64,000 nt of DNA from Egibacter rhizosphaerae (GCF_004322855.1 NZ_CP036402.1:4372001-4436000), one strand, 5' to 3'. Numbered from the stretch's first letter, positions 25,805-34,049 are shown. Numbers and translations are program-made. Notes: a model not told the origin generated them from the letters alone.

Positions 25805-26715
25805 GGTTCGTCCTCGCGCGCGGTCAGCCGCAGGTACACGTCCTCGAGGTCGGGGACGTCGGCGCGTATCCCCGACAGGCGGCACCCCGTGCGGGCGAAC
25901 CACGCGGCGACCTCCGGGATCCGGTCGGAGGTCGCATCGACGCGCCACCGACCGCCTCCCAGTGCTTCCACCGGCGACCGGAGGTCCGCGGCCAACGCGT
26001 CGGCGTCGAGCTCGTCCGGGGTCTCGAGCAGCAGCCCCCTACCTGCCGAGGCCGACAGGCTGGCGGGCGTGTCCCACGCACGCACGACGCCGCGGTCGAG
26101 GACCACGACGGTGTCGGCGACCCGTGCCGCCTCGTCCAGCGAGTGCGTGGTCATGAGGATCCCGACGCCGTCCGCGGCGAGCTCCGCCAGCAAGCCCCAG
26201 ACGTGGCGGCGTCCGTGCGGGTCGATCCCCGACGAGGGCTCGTCGAGCAGGAGTACGCGCGGGCGACCGACGAGCGCGAGCGCGAGCGAGCAGCGCTGCA
26301 CCTCGCCGCCCGAGAGCGTGCGGATCCGGCGTCGCGCCACCTCGCCGAGCCCGGCGCGGGCGACCAACTCGTCCGGGTCGAGCGGGTCGGCGAAGAACCG
26401 AGCGTGGGTGCGGAGCAACTCCCGGGGGGTCGCCTGCCGGTGGCATCCGGGTGTCTGCGGCATCACACCGAGAACCCTCGTCATGCGGTCCCGGTCGGCG
26501 GCCGGGTCGAGGCCCAGCACGCGGGCGTTGCCGCCGTCCGGACGCCGCATGCCGGCGATGCACCGGGCGGCGGTCGTCTTGCCGGCGCCGTTCGGGCCGA
26601 GCAGCGCGACCACCTCGCCCGGCGCCACCGACAGCGACACGCCGGAAAGGGCCCGGTGCGCGCCGTAGCTGACCTCGAGCCCTTCGACGGCGATGGCGGC
26701 GGGGTGCGCGGGCAT
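25801..26715 (-). CDS. ABC transporter ATP-binding protein (CcmA/DrrA type)
   Basis: A 304-residue nucleotide-binding subunit. Walker A is GPNGAGKTT near 45, the signature is LSGGEVQRCSLAL near 138, Walker B is VLLLDEPSSGID near 160, and the H-loop is MTTHSLDEA near 195; about 80 further residues form the C-terminal accessory domain common in ABC-2 exporters. It pairs with the permease downstream. The ATG at 26715 is chosen because the earlier frame is unlike the family. It is divergent from fabD with only 88 nt between starts. Confidence 0.9.
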   Translation of the reverse strand: MPAHPAAIAVEGLEVSYGAHRALSGVSLSVAPGEVVALLGPNGAGKTTAARCIAGMRRPDGGNARVLGLDPAADRDRMTRVLGVMPQTPGCHRQATPRELLRTHARFFADPLDPDELVARAGLGEVARRRIRTLSGGEVQRCSLALALVGRPRVLLLDEPSSGIDPHGRRHVWGLLAELAADGVGILMTTHSLDEAARVADTVVVLDRGVVRAWDTPASLSASAGRGLLLETPDELDADALAADLRSPVEALGGGRWRVDATSDRIPEVAAWFARTGCRLSGIRADVPDLEDVYLRLTAREDEP

Positions 26716-26803
26716 CGCCGCCGAGGATACGCGCACTCGCACGCTAGGCTGCGGCGCTGCCGGGCCGCACGGCGCCGCGCGGCACACGACCTGGAGGAGG
26801 CCC

Positions 26804-27730
26804 ATGACGGGATCGTTCGCCCTCGTCTTCCCGGGGCAGGGCAGTCAGCGGCCGGGCATGGCCGAGGCGTGGCGGGGTGAGGCCGGCTCGGAGCGCTGGA
26901 CCGAGGCCGGCGATGTCCTCGGCTGGGACGTCGCCCGCCTCGGGTTCGACGCGGATGCCGACGAGCTCCGCGAGCCCGCGTCCTGCCAGATCGCGCTGTT
27001 CGTGCACGGCGCGGCCCTGCTGGACGCCTGGCGCGCGGCGGGCGGACCGGAACCGGTCGCGGTCGCCGGGCACTCGCTGGGCGAGTACAACGCGTTACTC
27101 ACGGCGGACGTGCTCTCGTTCGCCGACGCGCTGCGGCTCGTCGACGTGCGCGCCCGGGCGACACAGGATGCGGCCCGCCGAGCCCCCGGCACGATGGTCG
27201 CCTGCCTCGGGTTCGAGGTCGCGACGGTCGAGGAGGCGTGTGCCGAGGCGGGCGCGTACGTCGCGAACGACAACGCCCCGGGACAGATCGTCGCCGCGGG
27301 CGGCGAAGAGGCCCTCGCGCGCTTGCGGGAGCGCCTCGCCGAGGCCGACCCGCGGGGCAAGGTCCGCGACGTGGAGGTGGGCGCCGCCTACCACAGCCCG
27401 CACGTGGAGGCGGCCGTGCCGGTCCTGCGGGAGGCTCTGGACGCGACGACGTTCCGGGACGCCCACCTGCCGGTGATCGCCAACGTCGACGCCGCCCCGC
27501 ACACCGCAGCCGGCGATTGGCCCAGCCTGCTCGCCGACCAGGTCCGCCGCCCGGTGCGCTGGCGCGAGACCGTCCCGGCACTCGCGGCCCAGGCCGCGGG
27601 TGCGGTCGTGGAGCTGGGGGCCTCGGCGGTGCTCACCGGGCTCGTCAAGCGCACCGATCGGTCCCTGGAGCGGCACGTGGTCACGACCCCGCAGGAGCGC
27701 GATGCGGTGTTGCAGGAGGTGGCGGCATGA
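26804..27730 (+). CDS. fabD: Malonyl-CoA:ACP transacylase
   Basis: A 308-residue acyltransferase that charges acyl carrier protein with malonate for fatty acid synthesis. FPGQGSQRPGM at 9-19, the nucleophile Ser91 in GHSLGEYNAL, the Arg of RARATQDAAR near 116 that holds the malonyl carboxylate, and AAYHSPHVEAA with the catalytic His near 198 are all present. GGAGGAGG lies just before the ATG. It overlaps fabG by 4 nt (ATGA). No acpP, fabF or fabH follows, which is unusual for a fabD cluster. Confidence 0.95.
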   Translation: MTGSFALVFPGQGSQRPGMAEAWRGEAGSERWTEAGDVLGWDVARLGFDADADELREPASCQIALFVHGAALLDAWRAAGGPEPVAVAGHSLGEYNALLTADVLSFADALRLVDVRARATQDAARRAPGTMVACLGFEVATVEEACAEAGAYVANDNAPGQIVAAGGEEALARLRERLAEADPRGKVRDVEVGAAYHSPHVEAAVPVLREALDATTFRDAHLPVIANVDAAPHTAAGDWPSLLADQVRRPVRWRETVPALAAQAAGAVVELGASAVLTGLVKRTDRSLERHVVTTPQERDAVLQEVAA

Positions 27731-28440
27731 GCAGCTGGGCGCTCGTGACGGGGGCGTCGAAGGGCATCGGCGCGGCGACCGCCGTGTCACTCGCCGCCGA
27801 CGGGCACGACGTGCTGGTGCACTACGGCGGCGACGCCGACGGTGCCGCCAGGACGGTCGAAGCCTGCGAGGCGCAGGGAGCCGAGGCCCGGGCCGTCGGG
27901 TGCGATCTGTCGAGCGAGACGGCGCCGCTGACCGACGCGATGGAGGAGGTGGGTGGCGTCCGCGCGCTGGTCAACAACGCGGGCGTCACCGCCGACGGTC
28001 TCGCCCTGTCGATGAAGGACGAGGCCTTCGCCCGCACCTGGGAGGTCAACGTCGATGCGGCGTTCAAGCTCACGCGGGCGGCGCTGAGACGCATGATCCG
28101 CGCACGCGACGGGCGCGTCGTGATGGTCTCCAGCGTCGTGGGCTTGCATGGCAACCCCGGCCAGGCGAACTACGCGGCGAGCAAGGCGGCGCTGGTCGGG
28201 TTGGCGAAGTCGCTCGCCCGGGAGGTCGGGGGTCGTGGGGTGACCGTCAACGCGGTCGCACCCGGCTTCGTCGAGACCGCCATGACCGAGGAGCTCGACG
28301 AGTCCCTGCTCGAGCGCATCCCCGCTGGCCGGCTCGGAACCCCCGACGACGTCGCGGGCGCGGTCGCGTTCCTGTGCTCCTCGCGGGCCGCATACGTCAA
28401 CGGCACGGTGTTGCAGGTCGACGGGGGTCTCTTCGCCTGA
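27727..28440 (+). CDS. fabG: 3-oxoacyl-ACP reductase (FabG-type SDR)
   Basis: A 237-residue short-chain dehydrogenase reducing beta-ketoacyl-ACP with NADPH. TGASKGIG at 8-15 binds the cofactor, NNAG at 83-86 and the Ser136/Tyr149/Lys153 triad (VSSVVG, QANYAASKAAL) give catalysis, and GVTADGLALSMKDEAF fits the FabG-specific loop. The translation start overlaps fabD and its stop overlaps plsC, so it is the middle gene of a coupled fatty acid/phospholipid operon. Confidence 0.93.
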   Translation: MSSWALVTGASKGIGAATAVSLAADGHDVLVHYGGDADGAARTVEACEAQGAEARAVGCDLSSETAPLTDAMEEVGGVRALVNNAGVTADGLALSMKDEAFARTWEVNVDAAFKLTRAALRRMIRARDGRVVMVSSVVGLHGNPGQANYAASKAALVGLAKSLAREVGGRGVTVNAVAPGFVETAMTEELDESLLERIPAGRLGTPDDVAGAVAFLCSSRAAYVNGTVLQVDGGLFA

Positions 28441-29108
28441 TGCCACGCCCCGCGATGCGACATGCGCACCGGCTCGCGGCGGGACGCGTCGTGCGCCGGC
28501 TTCGGGCCGAGGTCGAGGGCCTGGAGCGGGTTCCCGACGGCGGTGTGCTCCTCGCGTCCAACCACCTCAGTGCCCTCGACCTGTACCTGCTGTCGGCGGC
28601 CTCCCCGCGGCCCGCTCACCTCATCGGCAAGGAGGAGCTCGGTCGGGGCCCCATCGGGCGGTTCCACCGGCTCATGGGCATGGTGCCGATCACGCGAGGA
28701 TCAGGCGATCACGGCGCGATCGGTGCGGCGATCGACCTGCTCGCCCGGGGCGAGGTGGTCGCCCTCTTCCCCGAGGGCACCCGTTCTCCCGACGGGCGGC
28801 TCTACAAGTTCCGTTCGGGGGCGGCCCGGATCGCGGCCGCGGGGCAGGTGCCCGTGGTCCCGGTCACCTTGCTGGGCACCGCCGAGGTGTGGGCCCGGGG
28901 ACAGCGTCCGCGCCTGCGTCGGCCACCGGCGGGACAGCTGCGGGTCGTCTTCGGCGAGCCGTTGTCCCCGCCGGCGGACCGTCCGCGCGAGCGCCGCGTT
29001 TTCACTCGGGAACTGCGGGCGCGGGTCGCGGCGGTGACCGATCAGGAGCCCGCCGATGCCTTCGCGCCCGTGGAGGACGAGGACCAGCGCGACGCCATCG
29101 AGACCTGA
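28440..29108 (+). CDS. plsC: 1-acyl-sn-glycerol-3-phosphate acyltransferase
   Basis: A 222-residue membrane-associated acyltransferase that would make phosphatidic acid from lysophosphatidic acid. The catalytic NHxxxxD motif is NHLSALD at 41-47, and FPEGTRS at 111-117 binds the glycerol phosphate; the second block GMVPITRGSG also fits. An acidic tail (about 200-222) is extra. The start overlaps fabG's stop (TGATG). As last gene of fabD-fabG-plsC it couples acyl chain building to phospholipid assembly. A hairpin begins right after its stop. Other PlsC-like acyltransferases of lipid export or mycolate-type pathways cannot be excluded. Confidence 0.9.
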   Translation: MPRPAMRHAHRLAAGRVVRRLRAEVEGLERVPDGGVLLASNHLSALDLYLLSAASPRPAHLIGKEELGRGPIGRFHRLMGMVPITRGSGDHGAIGAAIDLLARGEVVALFPEGTRSPDGRLYKFRSGAARIAAAGQVPVVPVTLLGTAEVWARGQRPRLRRPPAGQLRVVFGEPLSPPADRPRERRVFTRELRARVAAVTDQEPADAFAPVEDEDQRDAIET

Positions 29109-29129
29109 CCACTGGATCCACACCAGTGG
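29109..29129. terminator. Hairpin directly after plsC stop
   Basis: CCACTGG and CCAGTGG form a perfect 7-bp stem around a 7-nt loop. The structure starts at the base after the plsC TGA and lies 20 nt beyond the stop of the convergent 402-residue gene, so it may stop transcription from both directions. No U-tract follows on either strand. Confidence 0.55.
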
Positions 29130-29149
29130 CTCCACGCCGGTGCCCGGCC

Positions 29150-30358
29150 CTATTGCTCCTCGCCGTGTTCCCGCCGCTGCGGGCCGGGAGGGTCGTCGCC
29201 GCGGAGCTCGCGCGCGGCATCCTCGAAGTCCTCCTCGGGTCGGCCGGCGGCGACCCACCCCTCGTAGAAGGCCAGGAAGTCGTCCAGTCCGTCGGTGCCC
29301 GCGAGTGGCACGTCGTTGATGTCGCCGAACGCGAGCGTCAGCAGACGGCGGCGGGCCAGCGCGGCGTCGAGGGGGTTGCTGACCCCGCGACTGGCCATCT
29401 CGAGGACCTCCTCCTGCTCGAACTGGTCCTCCTCGGCCTCGACCGCCCAGTGGTGCTGGCACTCGCCGTAGGCGCAGGCGAGCCACGTGTCGGCTTCCGA
29501 TCGCAGCAGGAACCACGCCGCCGCGCGCATCAGCGGGCTCTCGTGCGCGCAGGCGGCCCTGAGGTCGCGGTCGGGCAGCGGCTCGTCCTCGGCCTCGTCC
29601 GGTGTGCGCGGCCCCAGGCCCGCGAGTCCGAGCACCTCGATGGCGGTCTGCTCGGCCTCCTCGAGCGCTTCCCCGGTGTAGTGGTCGGCCCTCAGGCGGC
29701 TCAGGACGTCCTGCCAGCCGAGGTCCTCGGGCTCCGGCTCGACGGGCAGCGGGGGCTCGGGGACCGGCACCGGGGCCGCCCAGCGGGTGATGTACGCCCA
29801 CCGCAGCAAGCCACGGGCCTCCAGCACCGGACGCGCGAAGGCGGGCTCGGGCTCGTCCGGGACGGCGGGCAGGACCCAACCGCCCCCGGCCCAGCCGGCC
29901 GCGCTCGGTAGGTCCCGCGACCACGGGCGCTGACGGCAGGCGTGCCACGCGGCCTCCGCGCCGGCCGGACCCCAGCCGACCCGGGCGATCACGGTGCGCA
30001 GCTCGAGCCACTCGTCCTGCGACTCATGGTCGAGCCGCGTGCCTTGGTGCGGCTCCCAGTCGGTCCCGCGCACCACCTCGACCCAGTCGAGGATCAGCTC
30101 CGCGAGCGCCTCCTCGGCCTGCTCGTCGCCCTCGTCCGGAAGTTCTCGCGCGCCGAGGTCGACCGCCCATCCGCGGAACGCCGGTGCCAGCCAGTGTCCG
30201 CTGGGCGCGCGCCAGAGCCGTGCGCCCGCGAGCGGATGCGGTGTACACTCCGCGAGCGGCACGTAGCTGCCGGCCAACGGGCTCGGCGGCAGCGGCGCGA
30301 GATGCTGGTCGGGCGGCCGCTCGGCTGTCGGGCCGGTGGGGAAGGGGAGCGCGGGCAC
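29150..30358 (-). CDS. Hypothetical protein, 402 residues, acidic and Trp-rich
   Basis: I recognise no family. The product is soluble in appearance (no signal peptide or membrane helix), rich in Trp, Glu and Pro. A Pro-rich hinge (about 198-212, VPVPEPPLPVEPEPED) separates an N-terminal part (with DWEPHQGTRLDHESQDEWLE) from a helical C-terminal part containing CAYGECQHHWAVEAEED and a Gln/Glu helix. The Cys-x5-Cys-x-His-His cluster could bind a metal. Coding status is supported by a GAGGA 7 nt before the GTG start, high third-position GC and length. It is convergent with plsC and divergent from serC. Confidence 0.75.
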   Translation of the reverse strand: MPALPFPTGPTAERPPDQHLAPLPPSPLAGSYVPLAECTPHPLAGARLWRAPSGHWLAPAFRGWAVDLGARELPDEGDEQAEEALAELILDWVEVVRGTDWEPHQGTRLDHESQDEWLELRTVIARVGWGPAGAEAAWHACRQRPWSRDLPSAAGWAGGGWVLPAVPDEPEPAFARPVLEARGLLRWAYITRWAAPVPVPEPPLPVEPEPEDLGWQDVLSRLRADHYTGEALEEAEQTAIEVLGLAGLGPRTPDEAEDEPLPDRDLRAACAHESPLMRAAAWFLLRSEADTWLACAYGECQHHWAVEAEEDQFEQEEVLEMASRGVSNPLDAALARRRLLTLAFGDINDVPLAGTDGLDDFLAFYEGWVAAGRPEEDFEDAARELRGDDPPGPQRREHGEEQ

Positions 30359-30570
30359 GGGGATCCTCGACTGACGGGTGCGGGCGATTGGTGTCTGAGC
30401 GCGATCTGGGGCAGGGTACGAGGCGACCAGGCGACGCGCGCGGTGTTGGCTCGCGCGATCCTGGACCCCCGGGCGACGCGCGGTGGCTGCTGCGGCCGAG
30501 CGTGTCCCCGACGACCGGCCGTCACTCCTCGTGGCGGCCCGAACCCGACCAGTGTGGGAGAGATACGTAC

Positions 30571-31689
30571 ATGTCCGCGATCGAGATCCCCCGCGAGCTC
30601 ATCCCCGCCGACGGGCGCTTCGGCAGCGGCCCGTCCAAGGTGCGCCCCGAGGCGGTGCAGCGCCTCGCCCGCGACGCCGACGACCTGCTCGGCACGAGCC
30701 ACCGCCAGCCGGCGGTCAAGGGGCAGGTGCGCCGGGTGCGCGAGGGGCTGCGCACCTTCTTCGACCTGCCCGACGACCACGAGGTCGTGCTGGGCGTCGG
30801 CGGCGCCACCCTGTTCTGGGACGCCGCGGTCTTCGGCCTGATCCGCGAGCGCAGCGCCCACGCGGTCTTCGGCGAGTTCTCCACGAAGTTCGCCAAGTCC
30901 GTCGACGAGGCCCCGCACCTGGCCGACCCGGTCAAGTTCGAGTCGGACTTCGGCACCTTCCCCGAGGTCGAGGCGGTCGAGGGCGTGGACCTCTACGCGC
31001 TCACCCACTGCGAGACCTCGACCGGAGTCGCGATGCCGGTCCAGCGACCCGCCGGCAGCGGTGACGCGCTCGTCGCGGTCGACGCTACGAGCGCGGCCGG
31101 CGGCCTGCCCGTCGACCCGAGCCAGTACGACGCCTACTACTTCAGCCCCCAGAAGGCGTTCGCGAGCGAGGGAGGGCTGTGGCTCGCTCTGTTGTCGCCC
31201 GCGGCGATCGAGCGCATCGGCGAGCTGTCCGGCTCCCGGTACCAGCCGCCGATCCTCGACCTGCAGACCGCCCTCGACAACAGCCGCAAGGACCAGACCT
31301 ACAACACGCCGAGCGTGTCCACCCTCTACCTGATGGGTGAGCAGCTGGACTGGCTGAACTCGGAGGGCGGCCTCGGCTTCGCGGTCGAGAACTGCGCCGC
31401 CAAGGCGAATCACCTGTACGACTGGGCCTCGCGCGCCGACTTCGCGCAGCCCTTCGTGAAGGAGCCCGGGGAGCGGTCGAACGTCGTCGTCACCGTCGAT
31501 CTCGACGCGCGTGTCGATGCGAACGAGGTCGCCTCGACGCTGCGGGAGAACGGGATCCTCGACACCGAGGCGTACCGCAAGCTCGGGCGCAACCAGCTGC
31601 GCTTCGCGGTCTTCCCGGCGGTCGACCACGACGACGTCGTGAAGCTGACCGCGGCGATCGACCACGTCGTCGAGCGCCTCGCCGAGTAG
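30571..31689 (+). CDS. serC: Phosphoserine aminotransferase
   Basis: A 372-residue PLP enzyme converting 3-phosphohydroxypyruvate and glutamate to phosphoserine in serine synthesis. PLP lysine is Lys195 in FSPQKAFASEGGLW; FGSGPSKVRPEAVQ near 17 and HRQPAVKGQVRRVREGL near 44 match the mycobacterial-type SerC subfamily rather than the E. coli form. GGGAGAG precedes the ATG at 30571. It is followed by two strong hairpins before the convergent HNH gene. serA and serB are not in the window. Confidence 0.95.
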   Translation: MSAIEIPRELIPADGRFGSGPSKVRPEAVQRLARDADDLLGTSHRQPAVKGQVRRVREGLRTFFDLPDDHEVVLGVGGATLFWDAAVFGLIRERSAHAVFGEFSTKFAKSVDEAPHLADPVKFESDFGTFPEVEAVEGVDLYALTHCETSTGVAMPVQRPAGSGDALVAVDATSAAGGLPVDPSQYDAYYFSPQKAFASEGGLWLALLSPAAIERIGELSGSRYQPPILDLQTALDNSRKDQTYNTPSVSTLYLMGEQLDWLNSEGGLGFAVENCAAKANHLYDWASRADFAQPFVKEPGERSNVVVTVDLDARVDANEVASTLRENGILDTEAYRKLGRNQLRFAVFPAVDHDDVVKLTAAIDHVVERLAE

Positions 31690-31700
31690 GCCTGGTCCTC

Positions 31701-31739
31701 GGGGCGCCGGCGCGATCGCATCGTCGAGCGCCGCGCCCC
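31701..31739. terminator. Large GC hairpin after serC
   Basis: GGGGCGCCGGCGC (31701-31713) pairs with GCGCCGCGCCCC (31728-31739), giving 12 base pairs with one bulged C and a 14-nt loop. It begins 12 nt after the serC stop, in the 80-nt gap to the convergent HNH gene. Confidence 0.6.
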
Positions 31740-31748
31740 GCCGGACCG

Positions 31749-31764
31749 GTGCTCTGCAGAGCAC
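31749..31764. other. 16-bp perfect palindrome in convergent gap
   Basis: GTGCTCTGCAGAGCAC is perfectly self-complementary. It lies 6 nt beyond the HNH stop codon and downstream of the serC hairpin. It may be the terminator for the HNH transcript (6-bp stem, TGCA loop) or a dimeric protein site; position favours the former. Confidence 0.5.
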
Positions 31765-31769
31765 GCTCG

Positions 31770-33863
31770 TCAGCCCCCCGCCCGGCCTGCTGGCGGCCGA
31801 TCGAGGCCGAGGTCCAGCGTCGGCTCTGAGCCGGGTCCGTGCTCGGAGCCGGGTCGGCGACGGTGATCCTCGGAGCCGGGTGGGTCGGCACCGACCGTCC
31901 GCTCGTGTCCCGCCCCGCTCCGGGTGGCGCGGTCGACGCGGAACGTCCCGTCCGGGCGGCGGGTCACCTCCCACCCGTGATGGTGGACGTGCCAGTGGCA
32001 CTCGAAGCAGAGCGTGACGAGATTGTCGACGCTCGTCGGACCGCGGTCGCGCTGCCGGACGTGGTGGGTCTGGCACAGGGCCAGCCGCGCCCCGCAGCCG
32101 ACGCAGGCTCGGTCGCGAGCGATGATCGCGTCGCGTTGCCGCACGCTGGGCTCGCGTCGTGCTCGCCCCGCGTCGAGGACCTCCCCATTGCGGGTCGTGA
32201 CCGCGGCGAACTCGGCGTCGCAGCAGATGAGCCGGGCCGTCTCCGGGGAGATCTCCCCGGCGCCGTCGAGCCAGCTGGGCTCCGCATCGGGCTGGCCGTG
32301 CAGCGCCTCGGGCGTCGTGAGTAGCAACACTCGAGCGCTGGCATGGAGCAGCTCGGGCAATTCGCCGGACTCGACGACGCGGCGGGCCAGGGCGATGAGC
32401 GCGTCATACTGACGCTGGCTGCGAGACCGTGTGTCCCCACCGCGGGCGCGAACGCTCGGAGGAACGGTCCCCCGCGACCGTTGACCGCCAGCGCCCCGCT
32501 CATCGGGGTGGGTGGTCGCGCGGCGATGCTCGTCGGCGCTGCGCGCGCCCTGGCTGCGTGTCCGCTCACCCTCGCCGTGGGCGGCCGGTTCCCCCGGGTC
32601 GCGCAGGTCCGGATCGCCCGCAGGTCCGTCGGTCTCCCCAGTCGACTCCTCGTCGCCCTTACGGGTGGGTTCGACGGCGGTCGAGGGACGTGACAGTGCG
32701 TCGAGCACGGTCCGCAGGTATGCGATGCCCTGGGGGTCAGCGCGGCCACCGAAGCGAAATGTCCCGTCGCCGTCAGGGCGCTGTGAGACCCAGAGCTCGC
32801 GGTTGGCGAAGGCGCGGCGGTCCCGGTCGGCCAGCCGGTTCGGGTCGCGCTGCTGGCGCCAACGCTCGAGTCGGCGGCGCAGGTCGGCGCGATCACCTTG
32901 GGTCGCACCCTCGCCGGCCAAGCGGTCCAGCTCCGCGCGGACTCGCTCGCGTTCGCGATCCCGCTCCCGTTCCCGCTCGCGTTCGCGCTCTTCGCGTTCG
33001 CCTTCCTCCGCCCCGCCTCGCTCTGGTGTCCGCTCGCTCTCGCTGGACCCGTCCTGGTCGTCCCCGGAATCGGCCCCGCGCCCGTCCGCCTGGGCGTCGT
33101 CGCCGTGAGCGTCGGACCCCTCGCGCTCCCGCCCCCCGGATGTTCCTCGGCCGTGATCGTCGTGACCCGACTCACCGCCCGGCTCGGCGTCGTCGCTGCC
33201 ACCGGCCGTGTCGGGGCCGGCATCCGGCTCCTCGGTGCCCGGGGTCGGGGGCTCGTCGCGGACCTCCCGCCAGGCCTGCGCCGCGACCTGGGCGTGGCCC
33301 TCCGAGCACGCTCCCGCTGCCAACTGCGCACGAGTCTGGGGGAGTTCCTCGAGGGTGGTCGCGGTCCGTGTCTCCTTGAGGGCCTCCGGGTGGGTGCGGC
33401 CCAGGTGGTCGGTCAACCACCGCACCGTCGATCCCGCACCCGCGGCCAAGTAGGCGCTCTGGTGGTCGATCTCGGCGAGGCGCCGCAACCGCTCGGCGGC
33501 CAACTGCCGTTCGAGTCGCACGAGGTCGGTGACGCTCGCGAGCAGCTCCGCGTCGGTGATCGCACCCGACAGCGGATCCCGGGCCAGTTCGGCCACGCCT
33601 TCTCGGATCTTGGCGAACGCCCGCGCGGTCGAGCAGCCGTCCGCCCCGTGGTCATCGGAGGCCGATCCGTCCGACTCCCCGGCCTCTCGCTGCCCGGCCC
33701 CTGGGCCGGGACCTTCGGCGGGTGGAGCCCACCCTTCAGCCCGCGCGTTCGGCTCCGCGGCCCGCGCAGCGTCGTGGTCGTCCGGGCGCGCACGGTGAGA
33801 GCGACGCCGCGCACGCCCGTCGTAGGGGGGCGCCGACTCCGCGAGCAGGGTGGAAGAACTCAT
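31770..33863 (-). CDS. DUF222/HNH endonuclease (13E12-repeat family)
   Basis: A 697-residue protein. The DUF222 core (about 60-160 and 290-520) includes LVRLERQLAAERLRRLAEID, HLGRTHPEALKETRTATTLE and NRELWVSQRPDGDGTFRFGG. An HNH nuclease site is near the C-terminus: CVGCGARLALCQTHHVRQRD, then NLVTLCFECHWHVHHHGW. A long inserted acidic/charged stretch (about 195-300) includes an Arg-Glu alternating helix, and the tail has PGSE repeats. The family is abundant in actinobacteria, spreads as repeats, and in mycobacteria is linked to LexA control and phage attachment. The ATG at 33863 sits inside a LexA-like box and just after a strong promoter, implying a leaderless, damage-inducible mRNA. Nuclease activity is inferred only. 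Confidence 0.9.
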   Translation of the reverse strand: MSSSTLLAESAPPYDGRARRRSHRARPDDHDAARAAEPNARAEGWAPPAEGPGPGAGQREAGESDGSASDDHGADGCSTARAFAKIREGVAELARDPLSGAITDAELLASVTDLVRLERQLAAERLRRLAEIDHQSAYLAAGAGSTVRWLTDHLGRTHPEALKETRTATTLEELPQTRAQLAAGACSEGHAQVAAQAWREVRDEPPTPGTEEPDAGPDTAGGSDDAEPGGESGHDDHGRGTSGGREREGSDAHGDDAQADGRGADSGDDQDGSSESERTPERGGAEEGEREERERERERERDRERERVRAELDRLAGEGATQGDRADLRRRLERWRQQRDPNRLADRDRRAFANRELWVSQRPDGDGTFRFGGRADPQGIAYLRTVLDALSRPSTAVEPTRKGDEESTGETDGPAGDPDLRDPGEPAAHGEGERTRSQGARSADEHRRATTHPDERGAGGQRSRGTVPPSVRARGGDTRSRSQRQYDALIALARRVVESGELPELLHASARVLLLTTPEALHGQPDAEPSWLDGAGEISPETARLICCDAEFAAVTTRNGEVLDAGRARREPSVRQRDAIIARDRACVGCGARLALCQTHHVRQRDRGPTSVDNLVTLCFECHWHVHHHGWEVTRRPDGTFRVDRATRSGAGHERTVGADPPGSEDHRRRPGSEHGPGSEPTLDLGLDRPPAGRAGG
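32938..33010. repeat. Hexanucleotide-like simple repeat inside HNH gene
   Basis: The plus strand runs through variations of CGCTCG, CGTTCG, CCGCTC and CCGTTC, encoding an alternating Arg-Glu stretch (EERERERERER and similar) on the minus strand. The protein segment would be a single charged alpha helix, and the DNA is prone to length change by slippage. Confidence 0.75.
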
Positions 33864-33869
33864 GTTCGA
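33854..33869 (-). promoter_or_regulatory. LexA (SOS) box overlapping the HNH start codon
   Basis: On the minus strand the sequence is TCGAACATGAGTTCTT, matching the actinobacterial LexA consensus TCGAAC-N4-GTTCGA at 10 of 12 specified positions. The central ATG is the start codon of the DUF222-HNH gene. LexA bound here would cover the transcription start. LexA boxes at 13E12-family genes are known from Mycobacterium tuberculosis. Confidence 0.75.
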
Positions 33870-34049
33870 TACTGTAGCCGTGTCGTGGACCCGTGTCAAG
33901 GGTTTTCCACCCAGTATGTGTAATACTATGAACTCGAAGGGTCGTGAGCTGGGCCCGTCGCTGGAGATGGAAATCGGTTCGGCGGGGCCGGGCCCGTGAA
34001 CCGCCAGGGTCGGGCGTGACGTTGACGAACTTCGCGCGAGGGCGGGTGG
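33864..34049. other. AT-richer intergenic region upstream of HNH gene
   Basis: Around 33900-33940 base composition is visibly lower in GC than its surroundings (TTTTCC, GTGTAATACTATGAACT). It includes the imperfect palindrome AGTATGTGTAATACT at about 33913-33927, upstream of the promoter, a possible second regulator or attachment-type site. No gene is seen between the promoter and the lipoprotein stop. Confidence 0.45.
33871..33899 (-). promoter_or_regulatory. Consensus sigma-70-type promoter of the HNH gene
   Basis: On the minus strand a perfect -35 TTGACA (33899-33894) is followed after 17 nt by -10 TACAGT (33876-33871). Start of transcription would be near 33864, next to the ATG at 33863, so the transcript is probably leaderless, consistent with the lack of a Shine-Dalgarno sequence. 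It is the best-matching promoter I found in the window. Confidence 0.75.

Noticed and set aside
30094-32076. 660-codon open frame on the minus strand
   Set aside because: It runs antisense through serC and into other genes; serC has complete motifs on the plus strand.
33900-33960. AT-richer stretch as a phage or plasmid attachment site
   Set aside because: 13E12-family genes can host attachment sites, but no duplicated core or integrase is seen in the window, so only base composition supports it.
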